DNA from: an uncultured Eubacteriales bacterium
GTDB lineage: Bacteria; Bacillota; Clostridia; Peptostreptococcales; Anaerovoracaceae
DNA: 64,000 bases
Reading direction: 5' to 3'
NCBI GenBank assembly: GCA_902773665.1
Contig: CACYFF010000008.1
Location: 20,047 to 84,046 of the forward strand
This document shows, one piece after another, positions 16,246 through 24,800 of this stretch; the first letter of the stretch is position 1; every line of letters starts with the position of its first letter. The translations under genes and the position numbers were made by a program. The notes under the pieces are model-generated. The model searched no databases and was not told the DNA's origin. It was given only the letters and a program-made list of their open reading frames with translations.

Positions 16246-17534
16246 ACTCTCTGTAAACTCCCTAGATCTTCCCAAAACGCCGGATAGGATTTCGAGACGC
16301 AGTCCGGCTGATCGACCGTCACCGCTTGTTCGCACCGGCAGACGGCAACGGCTGCCGCCATGGCGATGCGGTGGTCACCGAAGGGATCGACGGTGCCGCC
16401 TTTCAGCATACGCTGACCCCGTATCCTCATGCCGTCCGGGAACTCCTCCGTCTCCGCCCCCAGCGCGCGAAGCATGGCCGAAGTGCTGCGGATGCGGTCG
16501 GATTCTTTCAGCCGCAGACGCGCCGCGTTTACGATGCGGGTCTCCCCTTCGCTCAGAGCAGCGACGACCGATAACGCCGGCACTGCGTCCGGGATCTGGG
16601 AGGCATCGATCTCCGTGCCCTTCAGAACGCCTTTCTGCACCAGGATGCCTTCTTCTGTGCGGGAGACTTTCGCACCGAACCGCTCCAGCACATCCAGCGC
16701 TTTTTTATCGCCCTGGGCGGAAGCAGGATCCAGTCCTTTTACCAGGATCCCTTCTTCGCTGAACGCACCCATGCAGAGGTAAAACGTCGCGGAGGAATAG
16801 TCCCCTTCGGCCTGCAGGCTTTCCGGCAAAGCGTATTTCTGTCCGCCGTTTACCGTCCACTGCAGTCCGTCCTTCTCAAAGACGATGCCGCTCTGCCGCA
16901 GGACCGCCTCCGTCATATCGATGTACGGCTTAGACTCTGGCGTACCCACTACCTGCAGTCTGCTTTGCCCCTGTAAGGCTCCAAATGCCATCAGGAGCCC
17001 CGAAATAAACTGGGAGGATATATTTCCCGGTAAAACATAATCGCCGGCTGTAAGCCGTCCTGAGACCTTCAGACGGTCTCCTTCCTGCTTCAGGGTCATG
17101 CCGTGCGCCGCCAGCTGTTCGCCGTACTCCGCCAGAGGCCGTTTCGAAAGCCTGCCCTGCATCACGAAGGTGCAGTCGGCACCCAAAAGGCCTGCGACAG
17201 GAAGCAGAAAGCGCAGCGTGGAGCCGCTTTCGCCGCAGTCCAGTTCCACGCCGGATGGACTACTGCTCCGGTCCAGAGGGCTTACATGCAGAACGCTCTG
17301 CGGACCGTCTTCCGAGACCGTTATCTTCGCGCCAAGCGCGTTCAGGCAGCGCACCGTCGCCGCGATATCCTCCGAAAGGCCGCGGTACGAGATCGCCACA
17401 GGACGCTCTCCCAGCGCCGCGCAGATCAGCAGCCTGTGCAGCTGCGATTTGCTGGAAGGTACCTGCAGGGTGCCGATGCGGACACCGGGCTGCAGAACGA
17501 CCGTATTCTGTTGTCTTACGACGCTGTCTACCAT
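16242..17534 (-). CDS. aroA: EPSP synthase (3-phosphoshikimate 1-carboxyvinyltransferase)
   Basis: 430 residues; joins PEP and shikimate 3-phosphate. Motifs: VPSSKSQLHRLLICAALG (substrate Lys/Ser/Arg), LDCGESGSTLRFLLPVAG, GRLSKRPL, and the C-terminal KESDRI and GDHRIAMAAAVA blocks. Full length. The reading frame begins 7 nt before the aroB stop, so it is translationally coupled to aroB and, at its end, to aroC. Confidence 0.95.
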   Translation of the reverse strand: MVDSVVRQQNTVVLQPGVRIGTLQVPSSKSQLHRLLICAALGERPVAISYRGLSEDIAATVRCLNALGAKITVSEDGPQSVLHVSPLDRSSSPSGVELDCGESGSTLRFLLPVAGLLGADCTFVMQGRLSKRPLAEYGEQLAAHGMTLKQEGDRLKVSGRLTAGDYVLPGNISSQFISGLLMAFGALQGQSRLQVVGTPESKPYIDMTEAVLRQSGIVFEKDGLQWTVNGGQKYALPESLQAEGDYSSATFYLCMGAFSEEGILVKGLDPASAQGDKKALDVLERFGAKVSRTEEGILVQKGVLKGTEIDASQIPDAVPALSVVAALSEGETRIVNAARLRLKESDRIRSTSAMLRALGAETEEFPDGMRIRGQRMLKGGTVDPFGDHRIAMAAAVAVCRCEQAVTVDQPDCVSKSYPAFWEDLGSLQRV

Positions 17535-18649
17535 GCCAGTCCCGCCTCGATCCAGTCCTGAAGATCCTTCGTTTCGATGCGGACGAGTTCGCAGTTTCCG
17601 ATGCTGCGGGGCACCACCAGGTCTATGGCGTACTGCGACGACTTCTTGTCCGACATGGCTGCCTCCGCCAGCTGTTGCGCCGGGTACGCTGTAGTCACGG
17701 GCAGTCCGTACAGCTGCAGCGTCTCCTCGAGCAGGCGGGCATCCGCCTCGTCCATATAGCCTTTGCGCACGGCCGCTCTCGCCATAATGGCCATCCCTGC
17801 CGCAACAGCGCTGCCGTGGGACTGCCCGTAATGGCTGCAGTGTTCGATGGCATGGCCGAAAGTGTGACCCAGATTGAGCTTCTTACGCTCGCCCCGGTCG
17901 AATTCGTCCTGTTCCACCACGTTCCGCTTGAAGGAAACGCAGGTCTCGATGATCTCCTCCAGATCCTTCGCCAGTTTCTGCTTCAGGCTCTGCCCGGTGC
18001 GATCAGTCTCCGCCAGTGCCTTCAATTTCAGGAAGAAGTCCCGGTCGTACAGCACGCCGTATTTGATGACTTCGGCACAGCCGTCCCGGAACACATCGTC
18101 CGGCAGCGTTTTGAGCGTCAGCGGGTCACAGAGGACCAGCGACGGCTGGCAGAACGCCCCGGCCAGATTTTTGCCTGCGGGCAGGTCGATCGCCGTCTTG
18201 CCGCCCACGGAGGAATCCACCATGGCCAGCAGCGTCGTGGGGATCTGCACGTAGGAGATGCCGCGCAGATAGGTCGCAGCGGCAAAGCCCGCCATGTCAC
18301 CCGTCACGCCGCCGCCCAGGGCTACCAGACAGTCTTCGCGGGTGAGCCGGTTCTCCGCCAGGAACGCCAGGATCTCCGCATAGTGCCCGATGTTCTTGTT
18401 TTGTTCTCCGGGCTCCAGAATGTACTGCGCACAGGATAGCCCCGCATCCCACAGATCGCCTTCCACCGGTCCTCCGTGGGGAACAAAAGCGTTTCCGTCG
18501 CAGACGACAGCAGCTTTGACGGCCTTCGGGCAGACCTTTGCGGTCTCTTCTCCCGCATAGGACAGGATGCCCTCCCGGATCAGGATATCGTAGCCCTTAC
18601 CTACATTCACGTGCACGCAGCGGGTCTTCTGCGTCTTCTTACCTGCCAT
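17528..18649 (-). CDS. aroB: 3-dehydroquinate synthase
   Basis: 373 residues; converts DAHP to 3-dehydroquinate using NAD and a divalent metal. Motifs: EPGEQNKNIGHYAEIL, GGGVTGDMAGFAAATYLRGI, PTTLLAMVDSSVGGKTAID, and metal ligands in EVIKYG and LNLGHTFGHAIE. Length is normal. ATG at 18649 overlaps the tyrA stop by 11 nt; longer frames reach into tyrA and were not used. Confidence 0.95.
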   Translation of the reverse strand: MAGKKTQKTRCVHVNVGKGYDILIREGILSYAGEETAKVCPKAVKAAVVCDGNAFVPHGGPVEGDLWDAGLSCAQYILEPGEQNKNIGHYAEILAFLAENRLTREDCLVALGGGVTGDMAGFAAATYLRGISYVQIPTTLLAMVDSSVGGKTAIDLPAGKNLAGAFCQPSLVLCDPLTLKTLPDDVFRDGCAEVIKYGVLYDRDFFLKLKALAETDRTGQSLKQKLAKDLEEIIETCVSFKRNVVEQDEFDRGERKKLNLGHTFGHAIEHCSHYGQSHGSAVAAGMAIMARAAVRKGYMDEADARLLEETLQLYGLPVTTAYPAQQLAEAAMSDKKSSQYAIDLVVPRSIGNCELVRIETKDLQDWIEAGLAW

Positions 18650-19472
18650 CCACTTCCGCCTTCTTTCTGCGGCCCTCGTCCAGCAGCCGGATGAGTTCCT
18701 CCCGGTCCCCGGTTTCCAGCGCATAGCGGTATTCTTCCATGCTCTCCATAAACCAGTCGATCTCCTTCAGCAGATTGTCCCGGTTCTCCAGGAACAGCTC
18801 TGCCCACATGCCGGGGTTCAGCCAGGCGACGCGGGTCATGTCCTTGTAGCTGCCGGCAGAGAAACCCTTGTGCATCGCCGCCGTATCGCTCTTGATGTAG
18901 GCGTTGGACACCACGTGGGCCATCTGGGACGTAAAAGCGATCATCTCGTCGTGTTTGTCCGCCGTCGTAAAGGAAAAGCGCCCGAATCCCGCGGGCTTCA
19001 GCAGTTCCTCCGTCCTGCCCAGCAGGTTTACGTCGTCCGCATCCATCGGCACCAGCACCATGGGGGCATTGTGGTACAGGTTCGCCCGGGCGTATTTAAA
19101 GCCGGAGTATTGGGTGCCGGCCATGGGATGACCGCCCACAAAGTGAAAACCGTACTCCTCCGCCACCGGGAACAGCGCTTCGCACACCGCCCGCTTCGTG
19201 CCGCAGCAGTCGATGACGATTGGCTTTTTGCCGAAATGCGGCGCCATGCGTTTGACCCATTCGATGGCAGCCTCCGGATAAATGGTGACCAGCACCAGAT
19301 CGCAGCTGCCCACGTTCTCCTGGGTCAGTTCCCCGTCCACGGCTCCGCTGATCCTGGCAAAGTCCAGGACGGACGCTGTGCGGTTGCAGGCCAGCACTTC
19401 CCAGCCCGCCTCTTTGTATGCCTTGGCAAAGGAGCCTCCGATGAGGCCCAGGCCCACGATGCCGCAGATCAT
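18639..19472 (-). CDS. tyrA: Prephenate dehydrogenase
   Basis: 277 residues; oxidises prephenate to 4-hydroxyphenylpyruvate on the way to Tyr. N-terminal NAD-binding GLGLIGGSFAKAYKEAG (about 6-22), then CCGTKRAV, HFVGGHPMAGTQYSGF (catalytic His) and SQMAHVVSNAY. It lacks a C-terminal ACT domain, so feedback control by Tyr may be weak here and lie at the first enzyme or at the leader. ATG overlaps the DAHP synthase stop (ATGA). Confidence 0.93.
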   Translation of the reverse strand: MICGIVGLGLIGGSFAKAYKEAGWEVLACNRTASVLDFARISGAVDGELTQENVGSCDLVLVTIYPEAAIEWVKRMAPHFGKKPIVIDCCGTKRAVCEALFPVAEEYGFHFVGGHPMAGTQYSGFKYARANLYHNAPMVLVPMDADDVNLLGRTEELLKPAGFGRFSFTTADKHDEMIAFTSQMAHVVSNAYIKSDTAAMHKGFSAGSYKDMTRVAWLNPGMWAELFLENRDNLLKEIDWFMESMEEYRYALETGDREELIRLLDEGRRKKAEVDGR

Positions 19473-20470
19473 TGTACGATCTCCCGGATCTGGCGCACCT
19501 TGCCCATCAAAGCATCGAATTCCTCCGGCTTTAAGGACTGGGCGCCGTCGCACAGCGCGTGCATCGGGTCGTTGTGGACTTCTATGATCAGTCCGTCGCA
19601 GCCGCTGGCCGTGGCCGCCATGGCCATGGGAGGCACGAGCCTTGCGATGCCGGTCGCGTGGCTGGGATCCACGATGATGGGAAGATGGGTGAGTTCCCGC
19701 AGCATGGAGACCGCCGCCAGGTCCAGCGTATTTCTTGTGTAGTCATCGAAGGTACGGATGCCGCGTTCGCAGAGGATCACCTTCTCGTTGCCGCCCGCCA
19801 TGATGTATTCGGCACTCATCAGCAGTTCTTTCAGGGTATTGGCGAGACCTCTCTTCAGCAGGATGGGCTTATCCAGCTTGCCGACGGCCTTCAGCAGCTC
19901 GTAATTCTGCATGTTGCGGGCGCCGATCTGGATGACGTCCACATTCTCGAACAGAGGCAGGTCGTCCACGCCCATGCACTCCGTTACCAGAGGCAGTCCC
20001 GTCTCCTGCTTTGCGATCTCCAGCAGGCGCAAGCCTTCGCCGCGCAGTCCCTGGAAGTCGTAGGGCGAAGTTCTGGGCTTGAAGGCGCCGCCCCGGAGCA
20101 TGTCCGCGCCGGACGCTTTTACGGCTTTTGCCACGGTCACGATCTGTTCCTCTGTCTCCACGGAGCAGGGTCCTGCGATGACCACGAAATTGCCCTTGCC
20201 GATCTTCACATCCCCCACTTCCACGATGGTGTCGTCGGGATGGAACTTGCGGTTGCTCTTCTTGAACGGATCCGTGATCCGCTTGACGGAATCCACGATG
20301 CCCAGGGATTCGATCAGATCCATGTCCACCTGGGTGGTGTCGCCCACCAGGCCCAGCACGGTCTGATAATCGCCCTGGGAGATATGTACGGTAAGACCCT
20401 GCTGCTTGAGCCATTCCACCAGCTGGTCTCTCTTTTCGTCCTGTACGTTATGCTTCAATACTACGATCAT
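19469..20470 (-). CDS. aroF: 3-deoxy-7-phosphoheptulonate (DAHP) synthase, type I-beta with N-terminal regulatory domain
   Basis: 333 residues; condenses PEP and erythrose 4-phosphate, the first step. Residues 1-65 form a ferredoxin-like/ACT-like domain as in the Thermotoga maritima enzyme, where it mediates Phe/Tyr inhibition. Catalytic core from about 85: VIAGPCSVETEEQI, RGGAFKPRTSPYDFQGL, LLKRGLANTLKELL, ILCERGIRTFDDYTR and IIVDPSHATG. First structural gene of the operon; AAAGGAG nine bases before the ATG. It lies just downstream of the aromatic leader peptide and terminator, so its transcription is probably attenuated. Confidence 0.95.
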   Translation of the reverse strand: MIVVLKHNVQDEKRDQLVEWLKQQGLTVHISQGDYQTVLGLVGDTTQVDMDLIESLGIVDSVKRITDPFKKSNRKFHPDDTIVEVGDVKIGKGNFVVIAGPCSVETEEQIVTVAKAVKASGADMLRGGAFKPRTSPYDFQGLRGEGLRLLEIAKQETGLPLVTECMGVDDLPLFENVDVIQIGARNMQNYELLKAVGKLDKPILLKRGLANTLKELLMSAEYIMAGGNEKVILCERGIRTFDDYTRNTLDLAAVSMLRELTHLPIIVDPSHATGIARLVPPMAMAATASGCDGLIIEVHNDPMHALCDGAQSLKPEEFDALMGKVRQIREIVQ

Positions 20471-20534
20471 TGGTAAATACTCCTTTAACCTTATAAGTAT
20501 ACCTGAAATCTTCCGGATATGATACTGCAGGGAT

Positions 20535-20573
20535 ACAAAGAAAAGCGGTCCTGCACGAAGCAGGACCGCTTTT
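20535..20573 (-). terminator. Attenuator terminator of the aro operon
   Basis: Perfect 14-bp inverted repeat: AAAAGCGGTCCTGC (20573-20560) and GCAGGACCGCTTTT (20554-20541) around a five-base loop, with the minus-strand tail TTTTCTTTG. It lies 23 nt after the leader-peptide stop and 71 nt before the DAHP synthase start. A possible competing pairing is GACTGC (20597-20592) with GCGGTC (20569-20564). Confidence 0.85.
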
Positions 20574-20596
20574 GGACTTGTATCTCTTCCGGCAGT

Positions 20597-20719
20597 CTAT
20601 GCTCGCGCAGCGTCTATGGGAAAGGCACCGTAAAAGTAGCCTCCGAAATAGAAGCCAAAGAAAGCATCATAAAAGAAGCCGGAAACTGCGCTGTAGAGTG
20701 TCTTGCTATTTTTGTTCAT
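20597..20719 (-). CDS. Phe/Tyr-rich leader peptide of the aro operon
   Basis: 40-codon ORF, ATG at 20719, TAG at 20599-20597, with a strong AAAGGAG eight bases upstream. Residues 15-33 hold eight Phe and four Tyr out of 19 (for example FFYDAFFGFYFGGYFYGAF), a composition close in logic to the E. coli pheA leader peptide. It sits between a good promoter and an intrinsic terminator, directly upstream of an operon whose end products are Phe and Tyr. Stalling at Phe/Tyr codons would be expected to change leader folding. A segment before the aromatic run, TTTCCGGC (20685-20678), can pair with GCCGGAAG (20593-20586) after the stop, which could act as the protector stem. Function is inferred from position and composition. 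Confidence 0.85.
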   Translation of the reverse strand: MNKNSKTLYSAVSGFFYDAFFGFYFGGYFYGAFPIDAARA

Positions 20720-20754
20720 CGTCTCTGACTCCTTTCTGCCGAAATTATGGATAT

Positions 20755-20783
20755 ACGATAGCACTTTCGTTTTGTTTCGTCAA
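20755..20783 (-). promoter_or_regulatory. Promoter of the aro leader/operon
   Basis: TTGACG (20783-20778), 17-nt spacer, TATCGT (20760-20755) on the minus strand; expected start near 20748, about 30 nt before the leader-peptide ATG. It begins just 17 nt past the M3 peptidase stop. Confidence 0.65.
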
Positions 20784-20799
20784 CAAATATTTCGGAAAT

Positions 20800-22806
20800 T
20801 TATTGTTCTTCTGCAACACTTTCTTCCGGGTCAGGCTCTGCCTGCACCGCCTCCGGCGAGACGCTCTGGGTGTTGGGCTTCATCTCCTGATAGAAGCTGG
20901 AGATGCCCGTCTGATCTTCGGTGTAGCCCGGATTCGGCGGCGTCTGGTTGGTGATCTCCTCGCCCTTGTGCTTCTTCCACAGGATCAGGATGACCGCCAC
21001 CACGAGCAGCGTCGCGACGACAGCGATGATCAGCAGGCCTTTGAGAACGGAAGTTGCCACCCCTTTAGCCTTGTCCGCCTTATCCTTGAACGCAGAGAGC
21101 GGATTGTCGGCCTGCCAGAACGGGTCTTCCCCGGTCGGAAGCTCACCTGACGCATATTCCGCGTAGTTTTCGTCGAAATAGTCGTAGATGTCGTCCGACA
21201 GATCTCCTATTGCGGAAGAGTTGCGGAAATCCATCAGACCGCAGGCCTCGGCCGCCTCCAGATATCCCATGTCGCTGGGCAGTGCGGTCACCTGCATGTA
21301 GCGGTCCACCGCTCCGTCCCAGTCCTCCAGAGACTGGCGCCAGATATCCAGTGCAGACAGCGCGGAAGTGGCATAGGACACGTAATAGCAAGGCATATCG
21401 AAGTTGTGGGACACATCCACCCATTCATAGGCTTCGCAGCCGCTGCCGTCCATGCCGTATTCGTAGGACAGCCGTTCCGCCAGATCGTTGATCTCGTCCA
21501 GGGTCATATACGGATCTTCGTAGACTTCCCGCTGGAATTCGTCGTACATGCAGCCGGACAGAATGGAATTCAGCATGCGGAACAGGACATCGATCGTCAT
21601 GAACGGCGCATCGATCCCGTACAATTCGTCCGCGTAGTGCGTGATCAAAAGTTCCAGCGCCTGAGAGTGGATCTCCGCTACGTCCAGGACGGAAGCCATG
21701 TAGACGCTGGGAGTCGGATCGTGATACGCAGCATTGAAGTGGCCGAATTCATGGACGATATCCGAATAATCCTGATACGTATCGTAGGGGCTGTTGAAGA
21801 TAAAGGCGGAGCGGAACCCCGGCAGATTGTCGGTGTAGCCCGTGGCAGCCTTCTTGTCCGACCATTCCAGATCGTAGGTCTTATTGCGGCGCAGGTAGGC
21901 GAACGCTTCCGTCAGATCCGGATGGATGCGCCCGATAAAGGGTTCGATCTTGTCCAGGATCTCCTCTTCGTCGTAGAAATCTTCCACGCTTTCCGGATAA
22001 TCCAGACCCCACCAGGCATCGTAGATCTCATAATACAGAGGCACAAAGTAGTATTTGGCGATCTTGCAGAATTCTTTGATATCCTCCGGATCGTAATCTC
22101 TGCCGTAGCTGTCGAAGGCATACTCGTAATAGTTATCGTATCCGTTCCACTCGGCGATCTCGTCTCTCACCTGCAGCAGATCCAGGAAGATCGGTCCGCA
22201 AAGCTCGTTTTCCTTTTCCATCGCCTCGTCGTAATCGTCGATGTCCGCAGCCTCCGCCACGGCGCTGTAGTACTCCTGGACCAGGCGGTTCTCCTCTTTA
22301 TAGAGTTCCTCCAGTTCGTCCGTCTCTTCGACGTACGTCTCGATCCAGTCGATCCAGCTATCCTGCAGCTGTGACCGCAACAGCGTACCGTTCGGTCCGT
22401 GCAGGATGTTCTGCATCGCCACGTAGAAATCGTCCTGGGCGTCTGTCAGCGCGTCGTACATCTCATCGGATGCCTCTGCCGCCCGGGTGCTGTTGACGTC
22501 CGCGTAATAGGCGGCATCCGCCAGCACATATTGGTCGTAGCACTCGTCCAGTTCGTCCAGGATCTGCTGATAGACCGCCAGGAATTCGCTGTCGGGCACC
22601 GTCTTGTCCATGTTCTGCAGCTGCTCGAGAAGCGCATCGAACGTGTCGTCGTCCCAGCCTTTATACTGCAGATCGCCCGCCGTAAGTTCCTTGTGATCTA
22701 TGGGGTCATAGCCCTCGAATCCGGACGCAAAAACGGCTGCGCTGCCGCCTACCATCAGGCAGACAGCCAGCAAGACAGCCGTCAGTTTTGCAAATGCTTT
22801 TCTCAT
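20800..22806 (-). CDS. Membrane-anchored M3-family oligoendopeptidase (PepF-like)
   Basis: 668 residues. Signal peptide at about 1-27, long acidic helical region, zinc site HEFGH (about 364-368) with the downstream Glu in the EIHSQALELL segment, then a C-terminal membrane helix (about 590-612) and a basic then acidic tail. Predicted to cleave short peptides outside the cell while anchored at its C-terminus; most PepF relatives are cytoplasmic, so surface location is notable. GGGGAA precedes the ATG. An inverted repeat frames its 5' region. Confidence 0.83.
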   Translation of the reverse strand: MRKAFAKLTAVLLAVCLMVGGSAAVFASGFEGYDPIDHKELTAGDLQYKGWDDDTFDALLEQLQNMDKTVPDSEFLAVYQQILDELDECYDQYVLADAAYYADVNSTRAAEASDEMYDALTDAQDDFYVAMQNILHGPNGTLLRSQLQDSWIDWIETYVEETDELEELYKEENRLVQEYYSAVAEAADIDDYDEAMEKENELCGPIFLDLLQVRDEIAEWNGYDNYYEYAFDSYGRDYDPEDIKEFCKIAKYYFVPLYYEIYDAWWGLDYPESVEDFYDEEEILDKIEPFIGRIHPDLTEAFAYLRRNKTYDLEWSDKKAATGYTDNLPGFRSAFIFNSPYDTYQDYSDIVHEFGHFNAAYHDPTPSVYMASVLDVAEIHSQALELLITHYADELYGIDAPFMTIDVLFRMLNSILSGCMYDEFQREVYEDPYMTLDEINDLAERLSYEYGMDGSGCEAYEWVDVSHNFDMPCYYVSYATSALSALDIWRQSLEDWDGAVDRYMQVTALPSDMGYLEAAEACGLMDFRNSSAIGDLSDDIYDYFDENYAEYASGELPTGEDPFWQADNPLSAFKDKADKAKGVATSVLKGLLIIAVVATLLVVAVILILWKKHKGEEITNQTPPNPGYTEDQTGISSFYQEMKPNTQSVSPEAVQAEPDPEESVAEEQ

Positions 22807-22807
22807 G

Positions 22808-22857
22808 ATACTGTTCCCCTTCTGTTTCTTTTTCCAAAGAGATCTCAGGAACAGTAT
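22808..22857. repeat. Inverted repeat spanning the M3 peptidase promoter and ribosome site
   Basis: ATACTGTTCC (22808-22817) and GGAACAGTAT (22848-22857) form a perfect 10-bp inverted repeat. The distal arm overlaps a TATACT -10 candidate and the proximal arm follows the GGGG of the ribosome site. Could be a split operator. Confidence 0.5.
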
Positions 22858-22872
22858 ACCATAAATGCGGGT

Positions 22873-24108
22873 CTATTCGTATCTTTCGTCGATCACGCGC
22901 TTCGTCTTCTTTTCGCTTCTGGGCAGCAGGCCGATCTCCACGACCTTGACGAGCGGTGTAAAGCCGATCTTGCCTTTGACGGTGGCAGCGATGCGGTCCG
23001 CCAGCTCCAGGAAGTTGACGGAGCCGTTCGTCTCCACGTACAGACGCATGGTATCCTTGCCGTCCAGGTGGGAGATGCGGATCTGGTATTCGCTGGACAC
23101 TTCGGGGAAGCCGGCCAGGATCTCCTCGATCTGGCTGGGGAATACGTTGACGCCCTTGATCTTCATCATGTCGTCGCTGCGGCCCATGATCGTATCCAGC
23201 CGCGGGAATTTACTGCCGCAAGGGCATTCTCCGGGGATGATCCGGGACAGGTCGTGGGTCCGGTAGCGGATGAGCGGCGCCCCTTCCTTGACGAGCGTCG
23301 TAATGACGACCTCGCCCATCTCGCCGTCGGGAACGGGCTTTCCCGTGACGGGATCGATGATCTCGATGTACAGATAGTCGTCCCAGTAGTGCATACCGGT
23401 CTCATACTGGCAGTTGATGCCGATGCCGGGTCCGTAGATCTCCGTAAGACCGTAGATGTCGTACAGTTCGATGCCCAGGGATTCGGCAATGCGTTTTCTC
23501 ATCTTTTCGCCCCAGCGTTCGGAACCGATGACGCCCTTCTTCAGCTTGATCTTATCCTTGATGCCGCGTTTTTCGATCTCTTCCGCCAGCAGCAGCGCGT
23601 AGGACGAAGTGGAGCACAGAACGGTGCTTCCCATGTCCATCATCATCTGCAGCTGCTTTTCCGTGTTGCCCGGGCCCATGGGGATGACCATGGCACCCAG
23701 CTTTTCCGCGCCGTACTGGAAGCCGATGCCGGCGGTCCACAGACCGTAGCCCGGCGTGATCTGGATGCGGTCACGGTTCGTGATGCCCGCCATCTCGTAG
23801 CAGCGCTTGAACATGATGCCCCAGTCGTCCACGTCCTTCGCGGTATAGGGGATGATGACGGGAAGACCCGTAGTGCCGGAAGAAGAATGGATGCGTACGA
23901 TCTGCTCTTCCGGGGCGGTCATGAGGCCCAGCGGATAGGCTTCCCGCAGGTCTGCCTTCTCGGAAAAAGGCAGTTTTTCGAAATCTTCCGGCGTTTCAAT
24001 GGAATCGAATCCGGCTTCCGCCAGTTTTTTGCCGTAGAAGCTGCCGGCTTTTACCAGCGCGCCGATCTGTTTGTTGACCTGTTCGATCTGTGCTTTTGAG
24101 ATCTGCAT
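22873..24108 (-). CDS. paaK: Phenylacetate-CoA ligase-like enzyme
   Basis: 411 residues of the adenylate-forming PaaK family. AMP-binding motif SSSGTTGLPVIIPYT (about 76-90), YGLTEIYGPGIG (about 220-231) and the C-terminal domain with MMKIKGVNVFPSQIEE. Activates an arylacetate to its CoA ester with ATP, or works in the ATP-forming direction behind an arylpyruvate:ferredoxin oxidoreductase. Its location as third gene after iorA and iorB supports the latter pathway (inference). AAAGGA precedes the ATG. Confidence 0.88.
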   Translation of the reverse strand: MQISKAQIEQVNKQIGALVKAGSFYGKKLAEAGFDSIETPEDFEKLPFSEKADLREAYPLGLMTAPEEQIVRIHSSSGTTGLPVIIPYTAKDVDDWGIMFKRCYEMAGITNRDRIQITPGYGLWTAGIGFQYGAEKLGAMVIPMGPGNTEKQLQMMMDMGSTVLCSTSSYALLLAEEIEKRGIKDKIKLKKGVIGSERWGEKMRKRIAESLGIELYDIYGLTEIYGPGIGINCQYETGMHYWDDYLYIEIIDPVTGKPVPDGEMGEVVITTLVKEGAPLIRYRTHDLSRIIPGECPCGSKFPRLDTIMGRSDDMMKIKGVNVFPSQIEEILAGFPEVSSEYQIRISHLDGKDTMRLYVETNGSVNFLELADRIAATVKGKIGFTPLVKVVEIGLLPRSEKKTKRVIDERYE

Positions 24109-24140
24109 ACGATGTCCTTTCTAGTTTTGAGGCGCCCTCC

Positions 24141-24218
24141 GGGGTCCTGTCGCAGGGCACTCTTCCCCATCTCTTGCGCTTACGCGCCGGGCGGGGCCCC
24201 TTCCCTTGCGCCACCCCT
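24141..24218. repeat. Structured intercistronic repeat, copy B
   Basis: 78 bp matching copy A (12711-12788) at 72 positions. GGGGT/ACCCC outer stem, here extended by CGCCC and GGGCG flanks; second stem GCAGGG with CCCTTGC. Against copy A one A-T pair is replaced by G-C on both sides. Lies in the iorB-paaK spacer. Confidence 0.8.
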
Positions 24219-24230
24219 TTGGGCGTCTTC

Positions 24231-24800
24231 TTAATCAAAATAACAGAATGCCTTTTTATTGAGGTCTAAGAATTTGGGAGGAACGTTGTCTTCGATCGCG
24301 AAGAGCATGCTTTCTTTTTTGAGGCCCAGCGCGTCCGCGTGGAATGCGGCACTCAGAAGAAGAAGGTTCAGCACTTTGGAAGAGCGCAGTTCTTCGAAGG
24401 CCTTCTCGACTTCCACGATCTGCAGATGGGTCACATACTCCTGTAAATACCGCCTCATCAGAGAAGGATCGTAGCCGCCGCCAAGGCTGGCCGTTACGGG
24501 CATTACGGCGCGGTCCGCCGCGATGACCCTTCCATCTTTCTTCAGATAGGGCAGCTGCCGAACGGCCTCTCCCAGTTCGAAGCCCAGGATGAGGTCTGCC
24601 TCTCCGAGCCCGATCATGGGAGTGTTCACCCCTTCTCCGATGCGGATGTGGGAAAACACGCTGCCGCCGCGCTGGGCCATGCCGATGGTCTCGGCGCTCT
24701 GCACGGGAAGTCCTTCTTTCATGGCTGCCGCGGAGATGAGGCGCGACGCCAGGACGGTGCCCTGTCCGCCGACACCGCACAGGATGATATTCTTACTCAT
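24231..24800 (-). CDS. iorB: Indolepyruvate ferredoxin oxidoreductase, beta subunit
   Basis: 189 residues, the gamma-type catalytic domain of 2-oxoacid:ferredoxin oxidoreductases: GVGGQGTVLASRLISAAAM (about 8-26), SAETIGMAQRGGSVFSHIR and GFELGEAVRQL. Works with IorA to decarboxylate aryl pyruvates to aryl-CoA while reducing ferredoxin. Standard length. ATG at 24800 overlaps the iorA stop by 8 nt. Confidence 0.92.
   Translation of the reverse strand: MSKNIILCGVGGQGTVLASRLISAAAMKEGLPVQSAETIGMAQRGGSVFSHIRIGEGVNTPMIGLGEADLILGFELGEAVRQLPYLKKDGRVIAADRAVMPVTASLGGGYDPSLMRRYLQEYVTHLQIVEVEKAFEELRSSKVLNLLLLSAAFHADALGLKKESMLFAIEDNVPPKFLDLNKKAFCYFD

Noticed and set aside
20471..20799. T-box riboswitch before the aro operon
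   Set aside because: I looked for the AGGGTGGTACCGCG-type motif and a specifier loop and found neither; the leader-peptide model explains the terminator instead.
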